From Bacteroidia bacterium (GTDB lineage: Bacteria; Bacteroidota; Bacteroidia; Bacteroidales; UBA7960), in contig REEA01000140.1 of NCBI GenBank assembly GCA_007695305.1, positions 1 through 40,527 on the forward strand: DNA of 40,527 bases, written 5' to 3'. Shown piece by piece: positions 26,806 to 35,030 of this stretch. The notes below the pieces were generated by a model that was not told the DNA's origin, searched no databases, and saw only the letters and a list, made by a program, of their open reading frames with translations. The translations under genes and the position numbers were made by a program. Every line of letters starts with the position of its first letter. Positions within the stretch are counted from its first letter, which is position 1.

Positions 26806-27294
26806 GTAAACAGTGATTTATGCACAACCTGTTGATTTGAAAACTCTCTGCTCAATGCGTTGTCCTGTTTTCTGATCATTTGTAGTATTGGCTTGTATTC
26901 TATCGTATACCAACATGATAGCCTTTTTGAAAAAGTAGATTTAAACGGAAAAACCCAATTGGAATTGTTAAGCCCAATTGGGTAAACCATAGCAATATGC
27001 GAAGCTATAAAGGTTCAGTGTTTCTGCAATCCATTGCAAATATACAAAATAGTTGCGTATGAAGGAGCAGTATCCTTTAAATAGTGTCTGTCTATAATGT
27101 ATGATTTCTGCGTTATGCTTGTTTTGAAAACAGTCATTTGCATTAGTAAACTCCTTGATTTTCAAAACTGGACAAACCTTTAACCCGAACAAAACTGATC
27201 AGACACCTGACTTTATTGACAGATTCTAAATAGTGTGCAAAAAGTTGCACAGGCAATTTTTCAGAACGGTTGGCAAAGGTATCCGGGAGGGAAA
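26806..27294. other. Intergenic region upstream of the HlyD-VTC-DUF4956-CotH operon
   Basis: A 489-base region with no convincing gene. Minus-strand TAnnTTTG matches occur at 27037-27044 (TATATTTG) and 27274-27281 (TACCTTTG), both far from the HlyD start, so promoter assignment is weak. ACCCAATT (26953-26960) and AATTGGGT (26976-26983) form an 8-bp inverted repeat. TGTGCAA (27234-27240) and TTGCACA (27245-27251) form a tight stem-loop 44 bases after the yugP stop. The long leader could hold regulation, but nothing matches a riboswitch class I recognise. Confidence 0.5.
27234..27251 (-). terminator. Stem-loop downstream of yugP
   Basis: A perfect 7-bp stem TGTGCAA/TTGCACA closes a 4-base loop, 44 bases past the yugP stop in its direction of transcription. 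It lacks an immediately following U-tract, so termination is only a possibility. Confidence 0.3.
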
Positions 27295-27984
27295 TCAATT
27301 TCGTCTTCCCATAAAAATCATGATATAGTAAAGCAGTGTGGCCAGCGATGCCAGTGCTGCGACCACATAGGTCAGTGCGGCCCATTTCAGCGCATCCTTT
27401 GCATTGCTGTATTCTTCTCCGACGGTCATGCCGGTGTTGGTTAGCCATGCAAGTGCCCGCTTTGTTGCATCGAATTCCACCGGCAGGGTAATGAAACTAA
27501 ATAAAGTTGTGGCTGCAAACATGACGATACCTGCCAGCAGTATGCCGGGCATGGATTCAACGGTTAGAATACCGATCAGGAGTATCCACATCATATACCT
27601 GGAACTGACACTGATGACAGGTACCAGTGCCGACCGCATTTTCAGAAACGCATACGCCCGGGCGTGTTGAACGGCATGACCGCATTCGTGGGCTGCCACA
27701 GCAGCTGCAGCGATGGAGCGGCCGTTATATACCTCGGGACTCAGATTAACAGTACGGTTTGCCGGATTATAGTGGTCCGTCAAACGCCCGGGAGTTGATA
27801 TCACACGTACATTGTCAACTCCGCTTTCCCGCAACATTTTCTCGGCAATTTCCCTGCCCGACAAACCACTGCGCAAACGCATGCGGGAATACTTGGCAAA
27901 ACGTGATTTAAGCTGGTTGGATACGAGCCAGCTAAGAAGGGCAAATACCCCGAAAATGATCAGCATTTCCATATTCAGAACCAT
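27295..27984 (-). CDS. YugP-type membrane zinc metallopeptidase
   Basis: A 229-residue inner-membrane protein of the YugP/neutral zinc metallopeptidase family. It has an N-terminal hydrophobic segment, a soluble domain with the zinc motif HECGH (His99, Glu100, His103), then two or three further membrane helices (about 120-160 and 195-222). The third-ligand region is likely VEFDATKRALAWL. The family is widespread, with no defined substrate; a membrane or envelope proteolytic role is inferred from topology. The start could be the ATG at 27984 or the one at 27972. It is divergent from surE across a 239-base spacer. It is transcribed in the same direction as the HlyD operon but separated from it by 489 bases. 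Confidence 0.88.
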   Translation of the reverse strand: MVLNMEMLIIFGVFALLSWLVSNQLKSRFAKYSRMRLRSGLSGREIAEKMLRESGVDNVRVISTPGRLTDHYNPANRTVNLSPEVYNGRSIAAAAVAAHECGHAVQHARAYAFLKMRSALVPVISVSSRYMMWILLIGILTVESMPGILLAGIVMFAATTLFSFITLPVEFDATKRALAWLTNTGMTVGEEYSNAKDALKWAALTYVVAALASLATLLYYIMIFMGRRN

Positions 27985-28196
27985 GATATTGTTTCTTTAA
28001 GGTTGTTATACATTCATCCTGTAAAACGCAACAGGCTATGGAATAGTTCAACATGCCTGCTTTTACCGGAACGCGAAATGAATCAAAAAACAGGCCAATA
28101 CAGGTTAACTGCCATTTTGACGGCCGTTAAAAAAGGTTAACATGCCTTTGCCTGAAATCCATACAACAATCATTATGAACTCTGATATATTCTGTT

Positions 28197-28204
28197 TAGT
28201 TTTG
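28197..28204 (+). promoter_or_regulatory. Putative -7 element (TAGTTTTG) for surE
   Basis: TAGTTTTG fits TAnnTTTG and lies 19 bases before the surE ATG at 28224. No clear -33 TTG is seen. This may drive the surE, small membrane protein and lpxB unit. Confidence 0.45.
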
Positions 28205-28223
28205 TGGTTGAAAAAATCTGCTT

Positions 28224-28997
28224 ATGAAGAAACCATTAATTCTGGTAACCAATGATGACGGGGTGATGGCCCCCGGAATACGCCATCTTGTAAAATTTAT
28301 GCTGGAACTGGGGGAAGTGGTGGTGGTTGCTCCCGATAAACCACAAAGCGGTATGGGTCATGCCGTTACCATTACGTTGCCCATTCGTTTGGAAAAAATT
28401 ACCGTTGACGGTGGACATGATGAGTACAGCTGCAGCGGCACACCCGTTGACTGTGTGAAACTGGCTGTGAACAAAGTCCTTAAACGCAAACCAGATCTGC
28501 TAGTTTCAGGCATAAATCACGGAGCGAATTCCTCCATCAGCGTAATATATAGCGGTACCATGTCTGCGGCCATCGAGGGGGCCATGGAAAACATACCCTC
28601 CGTTGGCTTTTCTCTGCTCGACTATCGTTTTGATGCCGATTTTAATCAGGCGAAGAGATTTATCCAGCGCATTGCATCCAATGTGCTGCAGCATGGTTTA
28701 CCGAAAGGCATTTGTTTGAATGTGAACATTCCTGCCATTAAGAAAGAGGAAATCAAAGGGGTGAAGGTCTGCCGCCAGGCGCGTGGCAACTGGGAGGAGG
28801 AATTTGATCATCGGCAGGATCCGCGTGGCAAAGACTATTACTGGCTCACAGGCCGCTTTGCCCTGCACGAAAACAGCAACGAAACCGACCAATGGGCACT
28901 GGAAAACCAGTATATCTCTGTGGTACCAACACAATTTGATTTTACGGCTCACAATCTGATCCAGGAAATCTCAAAATGGAAGTTTGATGCTAAATAA
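28224..28997 (+). CDS. surE: 5'/3'-nucleotidase SurE
   Basis: A 257-residue metal-dependent nucleotidase that removes phosphate from nucleoside 5'- and 3'-monophosphates; some homologues also cleave short polyphosphate. The metal and active-site residues of the family are present: Asp11-Asp12 (VTNDDG), Ser42 (PQSGMGHAVT) and Asn98 (SGINHGAN). The length is normal for SurE (about 250-265). It begins a run with a small membrane protein, whose start overlaps the 3' end of surE by 11 bases, and lpxB 10 bases further on, which suggests translational coupling. The weak exopolyphosphatase activity known in the family is of interest given the VTC polymerase nearby, though the two genes are not in one operon. 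Confidence 0.95.
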   Translation: MKKPLILVTNDDGVMAPGIRHLVKFMLELGEVVVVAPDKPQSGMGHAVTITLPIRLEKITVDGGHDEYSCSGTPVDCVKLAVNKVLKRKPDLLVSGINHGANSSISVIYSGTMSAAIEGAMENIPSVGFSLLDYRFDADFNQAKRFIQRIASNVLQHGLPKGICLNVNIPAIKKEEIKGVKVCRQARGNWEEEFDHRQDPRGKDYYWLTGRFALHENSNETDQWALENQYISVVPTQFDFTAHNLIQEISKWKFDAK

Positions 28998-29262
28998 AGA
29001 CGATTGGGCATTGGGAATTATCATCGGTATTCTGCTGCCGTGTGTCGTATATGGATTGGTTATACTGATCATGATCCCTTACGGCCATGTTGAAAACCTG
29101 GTGTATATGCCGCGACCCCAAATTCCCTTCCTCGTGGCCATATTTTCCAATTTATTCTCGATCAGGTACTATATGGTCACAAAAAAATTTGACAGGACAG
29201 GACGTGGCATCTTGCTGATAACTTTCGGAATGGCCATTTTGTTTTTTATTTTCTTAATGTGA
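28987..29262 (+). CDS. Small conserved-context membrane protein between surE and lpxB
   Basis: A 91-residue protein with three predicted membrane segments: about 10-30 (GIIIGILLPCVVYGLVILI), about 44-62 and about 72-90 (GILLITFGMAILFFIFLM). I do not recognise a named family. The start chosen is the ATG at 28987; a TTG one codon earlier is possible. The reading frame overlaps the surE stop by 11 bases and ends 9 bases before lpxB, so it is almost certainly expressed with them. The strong hydrophobic pattern and tight packing make it a real gene. The context suggests a role in the inner membrane near lipid A synthesis, which is inference. Confidence 0.8.
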   Translation: MLNKDDWALGIIIGILLPCVVYGLVILIMIPYGHVENLVYMPRPQIPFLVAIFSNLFSIRYYMVTKKFDRTGRGILLITFGMAILFFIFLM

Positions 29263-29271
29263 TGTAGTTGA

Positions 29272-30411
29272 ATGGCACGTTACTATATCATAGCCGGTGA
29301 ATCTTCGGGCGACATGCATGCAGCCAACCTGATGAAACAGCTCAAGCAAAGGGATGCTGATGCCACATTCCGTTTTTGGGGTGGTGATAAGATGCAGGCC
29401 GTTGGCGGCACAATGGTTAAGCATGTCAACGAACTTGCTTTTATGGGATTTCTTGAAGTTGCATGCAACATCAGAACCATTCTTAAAAACATTCGTTTGT
29501 GCAAAAAAGATATCCGTGCCTTCAATCCCGATGTGCTCATACTCATCGATTACCCCGGGTTTAATCTGCGTATGGCAAGCTATGCCAAGGGCATAGGGAT
29601 TCCGGTAGTATACTACATTTGCCCGCAGGTATGGGCCTGGAAGCAATCCCGTGTGCATGCCATCAGAAAAAACACCGATAAACTGCTGGTGATTCTTCCT
29701 TTCGAAAAGGAGTTTTACAAGGGCTTCAACATGGATGTTGATTTTCCGGGTCACCCGCTCCTGGATGAGCTGATCCCATTGAGGGAGTCATCGGAATATG
29801 CCACATTTAAGGAGAAAAACGGACTACCCCATAAACCGGTTGTTGCGTTGCTGCCCGGCAGCCGAAAGCAGGAGATCAAACGCATGCTGAAGGACATGAC
29901 AACCGTTGCGGCCGAATTCGCCGGTTATCAGTTTGTGGTGGCAGGTGTTTCCGGACAGGATCCGGCAATTTATGAGCCACATACACGGTATGCGAATGTC
30001 TCGCTGGTCACCGATCAGACTTATGCCCTGCTTGCCAATGCGCGTGCCGCACTTGTTGCTTCGGGCACCGCCACGCTGGAAACAGCACTTTTTAGAGTGC
30101 CGCAGGCCGTTTGCTACAAGGCTAATCCTGTGTCAATGTTTATTGCCCGACGGCTCGTGAAGGTGAAATATATTTCACTTGTCAACCTCATCATGGATAA
30201 ACCGGTGCTCAAAGAACTCATCCAAAACGACTTCAGCCAGCAGAAGGTGAAAACCGAACTGGATGCTATACTCCATGACCAAACCTACCGGGATAGCTTG
30301 CAACAGGCTTACAGGGAGCTGGAAGAAAAACTGGGAGGTACCGGAGCCTCTGAAAATGCAGCAGCAAGCATATTGGAATTTCTGCAAGATGTGCAACCCG
30401 GCAAAAACTAA
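29272..30411 (+). CDS. lpxB: Lipid-A-disaccharide synthase
   Basis: A 379-residue glycosyltransferase (family GT19) that joins UDP-2,3-diacylglucosamine and 2,3-diacylglucosamine-1-phosphate (lipid X) to make lipid A disaccharide phosphate at the inner membrane. Family marks: the N-terminal IAGESSGDMHAANL (7-20), FWGGDKMQAVGG, GFLEV, IDYPGFNLR, VYYICPQVWAWKQSR and LPGSRKQEI. The C-terminal donor site contains SGTATLETALF and VCYKANP. The length is typical. It is the third gene of a compact surE unit, 9 bases after the small membrane protein. The KdsC-like gene in the same window belongs to the neighbouring Kdo branch of the pathway. Confidence 0.96.
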   Translation: MARYYIIAGESSGDMHAANLMKQLKQRDADATFRFWGGDKMQAVGGTMVKHVNELAFMGFLEVACNIRTILKNIRLCKKDIRAFNPDVLILIDYPGFNLRMASYAKGIGIPVVYYICPQVWAWKQSRVHAIRKNTDKLLVILPFEKEFYKGFNMDVDFPGHPLLDELIPLRESSEYATFKEKNGLPHKPVVALLPGSRKQEIKRMLKDMTTVAAEFAGYQFVVAGVSGQDPAIYEPHTRYANVSLVTDQTYALLANARAALVASGTATLETALFRVPQAVCYKANPVSMFIARRLVKVKYISLVNLIMDKPVLKELIQNDFSQQKVKTELDAILHDQTYRDSLQQAYRELEEKLGGTGASENAAASILEFLQDVQPGKN

Positions 30412-30548
30412 ATAGCAGGCATCCGCGAGCTGATCCCCCATCAAAAAAACCACCAATCATAACTCAAATCATCCATCATCCTGTATCGAATATCCGCTTA
30501 TTTCCTTTTTTCTGCCATATACAAATAAATAGCGAAAAAAATAATCAT

Positions 30549-30579
30549 ATAAGATAAAAAATATATAATTTTATCTTAT
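30549..30579. promoter_or_regulatory. Perfect 11-bp inverted repeat overlapping the comEC start codon
   Basis: ATAAGATAAAA (30549-30559) and TTTTATCTTAT (30569-30579) are exact inverted copies with a 9-base AT spacer. The right arm ends on the AT of the comEC ATG (30578-30580). It could be an operator for a dimeric repressor or an mRNA hairpin that hides the start codon. The AT-only composition of most of the arm lowers confidence. Confidence 0.45.
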
Positions 30580-32746
30580 GAATCGGATTTCTAAAATACA
30601 TCTTCCGCTGCCCAGGTTATTTCTGCCGTTTTGTGTCGGGGTGCTTATATATCTGAATGTGGGATGGCAGCCGGAGCGCCCGTATATCCTTTTTCTTGCG
30701 ATAGTTATATCATTACCCTGGTTGTTTAATGTGTTGATTAAGCCCGGTGCTTATGGGCGTCAGTGGATATTTGGCTTCCTGGTTGCCGTTGTTCTGTTGG
30801 CAGTCGGTTATATGATGGCTGCACGGTTCGACCAGTATGATCGTGATCGGCATTTTAAAAGCTTTTCTGGTGAGGATGGTTTCCTGTTGGTGCAGCTCAT
30901 AGAGCCCACGTCCGAAAGAGCCAATTCCTGGCAGCTGATCACAAAGGTGGTTGCTTTTTCCAGTGACAGCAGCATGCAGGATGTGGAAGGGCGACTTATG
31001 CTCTATCTGGAAAAGGACAGCCTGGTGGAAAGTCTGAGGTATGGCGACCGCCTGGTGATCAGGAACAGATACAATAAAGTGCTGCCTCCGGGAAATCCCG
31101 GAGCCTTTAACTATCAGCAATACCTTGCCCGTCAGAACATTTTTCATTCGGCCTATATCCGGTCGGGTGAATGGCACATGACCGGCGAAAACAAAGGCAA
31201 GCGTTATATGCGACTGGCTTTACAACTTCGTGAAGGTGCGCTGGCGGTTTTCCGGGAGAACAACCTGGAGGGGCGTGAATTTGCTGTGATCTCGGCTCTG
31301 CTGCTTGGCTTTCGCGAGTACCTTGATGAAGACCTGCGCCGGGAGTTTGCCGGTGCAGGGGCCATGCATATCCTTTGTGTATCCGGGCTGCATGTGGGCA
31401 TCATATTCATGGTGTTGAAAAATGTTTTTGCCTTCCTGCTTCGCCTCCCGGGAGGCCGCTTTTTGCGAACCGGGTGCATCATCATGCTCATCTGGCTATA
31501 TGCAGCCATCACCGGGTTCAGCCCATCGGTGCTCCGCGCATCCGTGATGTTTTCCTTCGTAGCAATGGGTCAAAGCTTCCGGCGACCCACAAACATTTAT
31601 AACACACTGGCTGCCTCTGCCTTTGTGCTGGTGATCAATAATCCATTTATCATTACCCACATAGGCTTTCAATTGTCTTACCTTGCCGTGATCAGCATTG
31701 TAAGCTTGCAGCCATGGCTACAAGGATTAATCCATGTAAAAAAAGGGATCCCTGAAAAAACCTGGTCCATCATCACTGTGTCCATTGCCGCGCAATTGGC
31801 CACAGGACCGCTGGCCCTCCATTACTTCCACCAGTTTCCCAACTATTTCATTGTTACCAACCTGATTGTTATTCCTTTGGCCACCGTCATCATTTACCTG
31901 GGACTGATTACCCTGCTGGTGTCACCTCTTGCTATTGCCGGTGCCTGGATGGGACAAATCCTATCCGCAGCGGTGATGGTACTGCATCAATCGGTCCGCC
32001 TGATCGAAGGCTTGCCCTATTCAACGGCCAGCAATGTCTATGTGGGCTTTTTTGAAACATTGATGGTCTTTGCGTGCTTGTTTTTTCTTTTCTATTATTT
32101 GATGAAGGGTAAGCGGTGGACATTTCTAACGGCATTGGGCTTGCTGTGCTGCCTGGTGCTTACATTAGCCATCCGAAACATGGAAAACAGGCGTCAGCAG
32201 TACTTTGTGGTTTATAGTATCAACAGGGGCGCAGCTGTGGATTTTATTACCGGCAAAGAAACCATCCTGCTGGCATGCGACAATGTAAAGGGTAATCCCA
32301 GGCTGATGCGTTTCAATGTGATGGCCAACCGCTTGCAAATGGGGGTAAGGCAAGACTCCCTTGCCCTGTCAATCAACGATAACGACCTCTTTGTGAAGGA
32401 TCAGTGGTTTGTTCGGAAAGATGATTTTATCCATTTCAATGGGATGACCATGTTGATTTTACGGGATGCCAGGCTTAGCAATATTGTTGACCATGCTGAA
32501 ATGATCACCGGCCGGATTGATGAAAAACCGCAAGATTTTTTGTTTCCCTTTCCCGTTGATTACATACTTGTAAGCCAAAATCCCCGCATGGATATTTCAT
32601 CGGTTTTACAGCATGTGCGTCCACGCAAGGTCATTATTGACGGCACCAATTCTGCCTGGAATGTCCGGCGCATGGAGGACGCCTGCATGGAGGCCGGTGT
32701 GGATTTCCACAATGTAAGAACCGGCGGAGCCTATGTAAGCAAATGA
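30578..32746 (+). CDS. comEC: ComEC/Rec2-family DNA-uptake channel protein
   Basis: A 722-residue inner-membrane protein expected to carry single-stranded DNA into the cytoplasm during natural transformation. Order: N-terminal membrane helices (about 8-85), an OB-like DUF4131 region (about 90-205, with PPGNPGAFNYQQYLA), then the Competence domain with the HILCVSGLHVG signature (about 264-274) and many helices to about 530. The soluble C-terminal region (about 540-722) occupies the place of the metallo-beta-lactamase domain, but I see no HxHxDH zinc motif in it, so it appears degenerate or absent. The ATG at 30578 is preferred, directly at an inverted repeat. It follows lpxB by 166 bases. Many Bacteroidota carry comEC without proven competence. 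Confidence 0.9.
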   Translation: MNRISKIHLPLPRLFLPFCVGVLIYLNVGWQPERPYILFLAIVISLPWLFNVLIKPGAYGRQWIFGFLVAVVLLAVGYMMAARFDQYDRDRHFKSFSGEDGFLLVQLIEPTSERANSWQLITKVVAFSSDSSMQDVEGRLMLYLEKDSLVESLRYGDRLVIRNRYNKVLPPGNPGAFNYQQYLARQNIFHSAYIRSGEWHMTGENKGKRYMRLALQLREGALAVFRENNLEGREFAVISALLLGFREYLDEDLRREFAGAGAMHILCVSGLHVGIIFMVLKNVFAFLLRLPGGRFLRTGCIIMLIWLYAAITGFSPSVLRASVMFSFVAMGQSFRRPTNIYNTLAASAFVLVINNPFIITHIGFQLSYLAVISIVSLQPWLQGLIHVKKGIPEKTWSIITVSIAAQLATGPLALHYFHQFPNYFIVTNLIVIPLATVIIYLGLITLLVSPLAIAGAWMGQILSAAVMVLHQSVRLIEGLPYSTASNVYVGFFETLMVFACLFFLFYYLMKGKRWTFLTALGLLCCLVLTLAIRNMENRRQQYFVVYSINRGAAVDFITGKETILLACDNVKGNPRLMRFNVMANRLQMGVRQDSLALSINDNDLFVKDQWFVRKDDFIHFNGMTMLILRDARLSNIVDHAEMITGRIDEKPQDFLFPFPVDYILVSQNPRMDISSVLQHVRPRKVIIDGTNSAWNVRRMEDACMEAGVDFHNVRTGGAYVSK

Positions 32747-32820
32747 TGGGTGTGATGCTTCAGGAACTTCGCAAGGCCAGCGGTATGACTCAGCGGGAAC
32801 TGGCGGAAATTGGAATATAA
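32743..32820 (+). pseudogene. Truncated XRE-like helix-turn-helix stub
   Basis: A 25-codon frame starting at an ATG that overlaps the comEC stop (ATGATG). Its product, with LQELRKASGMTQRELAEIGI near the end, matches the first one and a half helices of an XRE/Cro-type HTH (LRxxxGxTQxELAxxxGI) and then hits a stop. The rest of the fold is absent in all frames nearby. It is most simply the 5' remnant of a regulator gene, though a tiny coupled peptide is not excluded. Confidence 0.5.
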
Positions 32821-32870
32821 ATTATGACACTAATGATTTTTTTCAAGAAAGCCTTGCCCATATTTGAGGA

Positions 32871-33479
32871 TCAAACACAAAACATGAGGATGGTGGTTAC
32901 CAGCACGGGTACAATGATGGTGAGCAGGATTCCATGTGCGAGGGCAATGACGGAGAATTCCCTTCCGGATGCTGCGGTGATGACCGGTAATGTGGTATCC
33001 ATGCTGGTGGCACCTGCTGCAGTTATTGGTGCCAGCTTTCCAAACCAGACCACCATAACCGGCGCAAATATGAGCGTGATGATCTCCCGGATCACATTGG
33101 CAAGCAGGGCGATGATGCCCAGTGTTTCGCTGTGAATCCGTGTAATGATGATGCCCGACAGGCTATAATATCCGAATCCAGCACCAACGGCCAGTGATTC
33201 ACCCGTTGATACATCCGATAGCATCATGGATACAGGGATGATCGCGGCAAAAGTGCCCACAATGGTAACCAGTGGCAGTACCACCAACCGAAAGCCTTGT
33301 TTCCTGATCAGATTCAGCGACCGGTGGTCAGCGCCGATGCTGATTCCCACCAGCAGCATCAGCACGTATAAAGTATATTTTGCCGGTTCACCGTTGAGGA
33401 GAAATCCCGGCGACAGTGCTGTTTGTCCGAACAAAAGTCCGAGAATGAAAGCGATCAGGATATATAAACTTGTTTTCAA
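32871..33479 (-). CDS. LysO-type lysine exporter, large C-terminal subunit (DUF340)
   Basis: A 202-residue polytopic membrane protein corresponding to the C-terminal two-thirds of E. coli LysO (YbjE), the lysine exporter. Visible: repeated hydrophobic helices, GISIGADHRSL and the family GAGFGYYSLSGIII and VMVVWFGKLAPI regions. The start is assigned to the TTG at 33479, 4 bases after the stop of the smaller upstream gene, giving a clean first helix; the longer frame to 33557 would overlap that gene out of frame. The sum with the upstream partner (91 + 202) equals the size of single-chain LysO (about 299). Such split genes occur in Bacteroidota, so this is probably a natural two-subunit form and not damage. 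Confidence 0.82.
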   Translation of the reverse strand: MKTSLYILIAFILGLLFGQTALSPGFLLNGEPAKYTLYVLMLLVGISIGADHRSLNLIRKQGFRLVVLPLVTIVGTFAAIIPVSMMLSDVSTGESLAVGAGFGYYSLSGIIITRIHSETLGIIALLANVIREIITLIFAPVMVVWFGKLAPITAAGATSMDTTLPVITAASGREFSVIALAHGILLTIIVPVLVTTILMFCV

Positions 33480-33483
33480 TGGA

Positions 33484-33759
33484 CTAACTATTTTTTCTGA
33501 AATATAGTTTCCAAACCAGAAGGGCCAGCAGCATACTGCCTGTAACACCGGCCACACTCAGGATGAGGGCGGTTAAACCGAGCTGCGGCAGGTTACCCAT
33601 GATCACCGGGTCCCGGCCTATGGTAAAACCCATAAAAAACAGCAGCAGCAGGATGGTGATGATGACCATCCTGTCGGCAAGCTTGATAAGGCGGCCATTA
33701 CTCCTGAGCAGGTAGCCGATCAGGATTCCTGCCGACATAATAACGAGGATTTCAATCAT
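33484..33759 (-). CDS. LysO-type lysine exporter, small N-terminal subunit
   Basis: A 91-residue membrane protein with three hydrophobic segments (MIEILVIMSAGILIGYLL, the VIITILLLLFFMGFTIG region, and LTALILSVAGVTGSMLLALLV), corresponding to the N-terminal third of LysO. The start at 33759 (MIEIL) is preferred over the frame's first ATG at 33807 because it starts directly at the first helix. Its stop lies 4 bases before the start of the large subunit and the frames differ, so translation is probably coupled. Substrate (L-lysine and analogues) is inferred from the family. Confidence 0.8.
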   Translation of the reverse strand: MIEILVIMSAGILIGYLLRSNGRLIKLADRMVIITILLLLFFMGFTIGRDPVIMGNLPQLGLTALILSVAGVTGSMLLALLVWKLYFRKNS

Positions 33760-33845
33760 GTTGAGGTTTTGATTATTGCTAAGATTCCTTCGGTTGCATG
33801 CGGGCAATCATTGGTATGTTTTACCAATTTGGGCGTTGTTTACTT

Positions 33846-34826
33846 TCAGGGCCGCCGCCAGAAGTAGTCGATGAAGGACCCCTCATATCCGCGCAGGCGA
33901 ATTTTTTGTCCGGGTTCGGGCTCCATACCGTATTGCATGTCGTTACGTCTGTAAAGGTTTTCAATGCGAATGCCATATTGCTGCGATATCCGGAACATGC
34001 TATCGCCTTGTTTGGCAATGTGATAAGGGACTTTTCCGCGACGGCGTTTGGGCTGCAGGAACACCCGCTGGCCTGGCTCCAGTTGGTGATTGTTTTCAAA
34101 GTCATTGTAGCTGATGATCTGACGGGGACGCATATCCAGTTCTCTTGCGATGGATTGCACCGTGTCCCCATCTTTGGCGATCACGTAATTGATTCTGTTG
34201 TAAGAGCCGATGGTTCGTGTCCCTGTCTGCCCGGCTGCATGTGTTGTTTCCGGGCTGAAATCTTCTCTTTGGTATTGCTCTGCAAGAACGTAGTGTTCAT
34301 CCAGCGCTTTTTGGTCAAAGCGATAGAGTTGGTGTTCTTCGATCAGCCGGATCAATATTTGGGCATACCTGGGATTGGTGGCATAACCTGCTTCTTTGAG
34401 CCCGTGTGCCCAGGCTTTGTAGTCGGTTATCTGGAGGTCAAACAGGGGTGCGTACCAGGGGCGGGTCAGGAGAAACTCCGTGTGATCCAGGAAAGACTGT
34501 ATGGGATCGGTATATTTTCTAAAACATTCCTGGGGTTCGTCATCATCATAGTAATACGTCATGCCTGGCCATCCATGGCATTTGATGCCAAAATGGTTAT
34601 TTGCATTGATTGCCAGCTCGCTGTTACCAAATCCCGATTCCAGGATTGCCTGTGCCAGTTTGATGCTGGCCGGCACCCCGGCCTCCCGCATTTCCTGTAT
34701 GGCAATGTATTTATAGGTTTCGATGTATTCGTTGAGTGTCATGCTCTCCTGGGAAGCGGCTAATCCCGGTAGCACCAACAGAAAAAAGGCAAGCTTTTTC
34801 AAAATGCCTGTAAATAATTGCTGCAT
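33846..34826 (-). CDS. Glucosaminidase with two LysM domains (peptidoglycan hydrolase)
   Basis: About 326 residues from the ATG at 34826. A signal peptide (MQQLFTGILKKLAFFLLVLPGLAAS) leads into an N-acetylglucosaminidase (FlgJ/LytG-like) domain. Its family pattern is visible as SIKLAQAILESGFGNSELA, NNHFGIKCH and the YATNPRYAQ region, with the catalytic Glu in AILESG. Two LysM repeats follow (INYVIAKDGDTVQSIA... and PYHIAKQGDSMFRIS...), which bind glycan. It should act in the periplasm or at the cell wall. Upstream in-frame ATGs up to 34913 would give a long hydrophilic leader and are less likely. It is divergent from rsmG across about 200 bases. Confidence 0.9.
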   Translation of the reverse strand: MQQLFTGILKKLAFFLLVLPGLAASQESMTLNEYIETYKYIAIQEMREAGVPASIKLAQAILESGFGNSELAINANNHFGIKCHGWPGMTYYYDDDEPQECFRKYTDPIQSFLDHTEFLLTRPWYAPLFDLQITDYKAWAHGLKEAGYATNPRYAQILIRLIEEHQLYRFDQKALDEHYVLAEQYQREDFSPETTHAAGQTGTRTIGSYNRINYVIAKDGDTVQSIARELDMRPRQIISYNDFENNHQLEPGQRVFLQPKRRRGKVPYHIAKQGDSMFRISQQYGIRIENLYRRNDMQYGMEPEPGQKIRLRGYEGSFIDYFWRRP

Positions 34827-35030
34827 AAACACTATTTTTGATACTTTAATCATTTTTTTGACCGATGTTTTGTTTGGTGCATGGTGACGCATAGCGGCAG
34901 CCGGCAACATCATTTTTCAGGAAACCCGGCGTCATTTACCCACGCTGCATAGTCGGACAGCGAGTGGGATATGAACAGGCCGTTTTTGGTTTTCCGGTTT
35001 CAAAAATACAGGAAATCCTCCATAGGTATA

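Noticed and set aside
26953-26983. ACCCAATT/AATTGGGT inverted repeat as an operator for the HlyD operon
   Set aside because: It is about 150 bases upstream of the start with no promoter motif at a matching position; kept only as a note in the intergenic entry.
26968-27448. Small minus-strand frames of 74 and 101 codons in the region before the HlyD operon
   Set aside because: One overlaps yugP out of frame, the other has no start context, motif or hydrophobic pattern. They look like chance frames.
33798-34763. A 321-codon plus-strand frame opposite the glucosaminidase
   Set aside because: The minus-strand protein has signal peptide, glucosaminidase and LysM motifs; the opposite frame is Cys- and Phe-rich with no domain.
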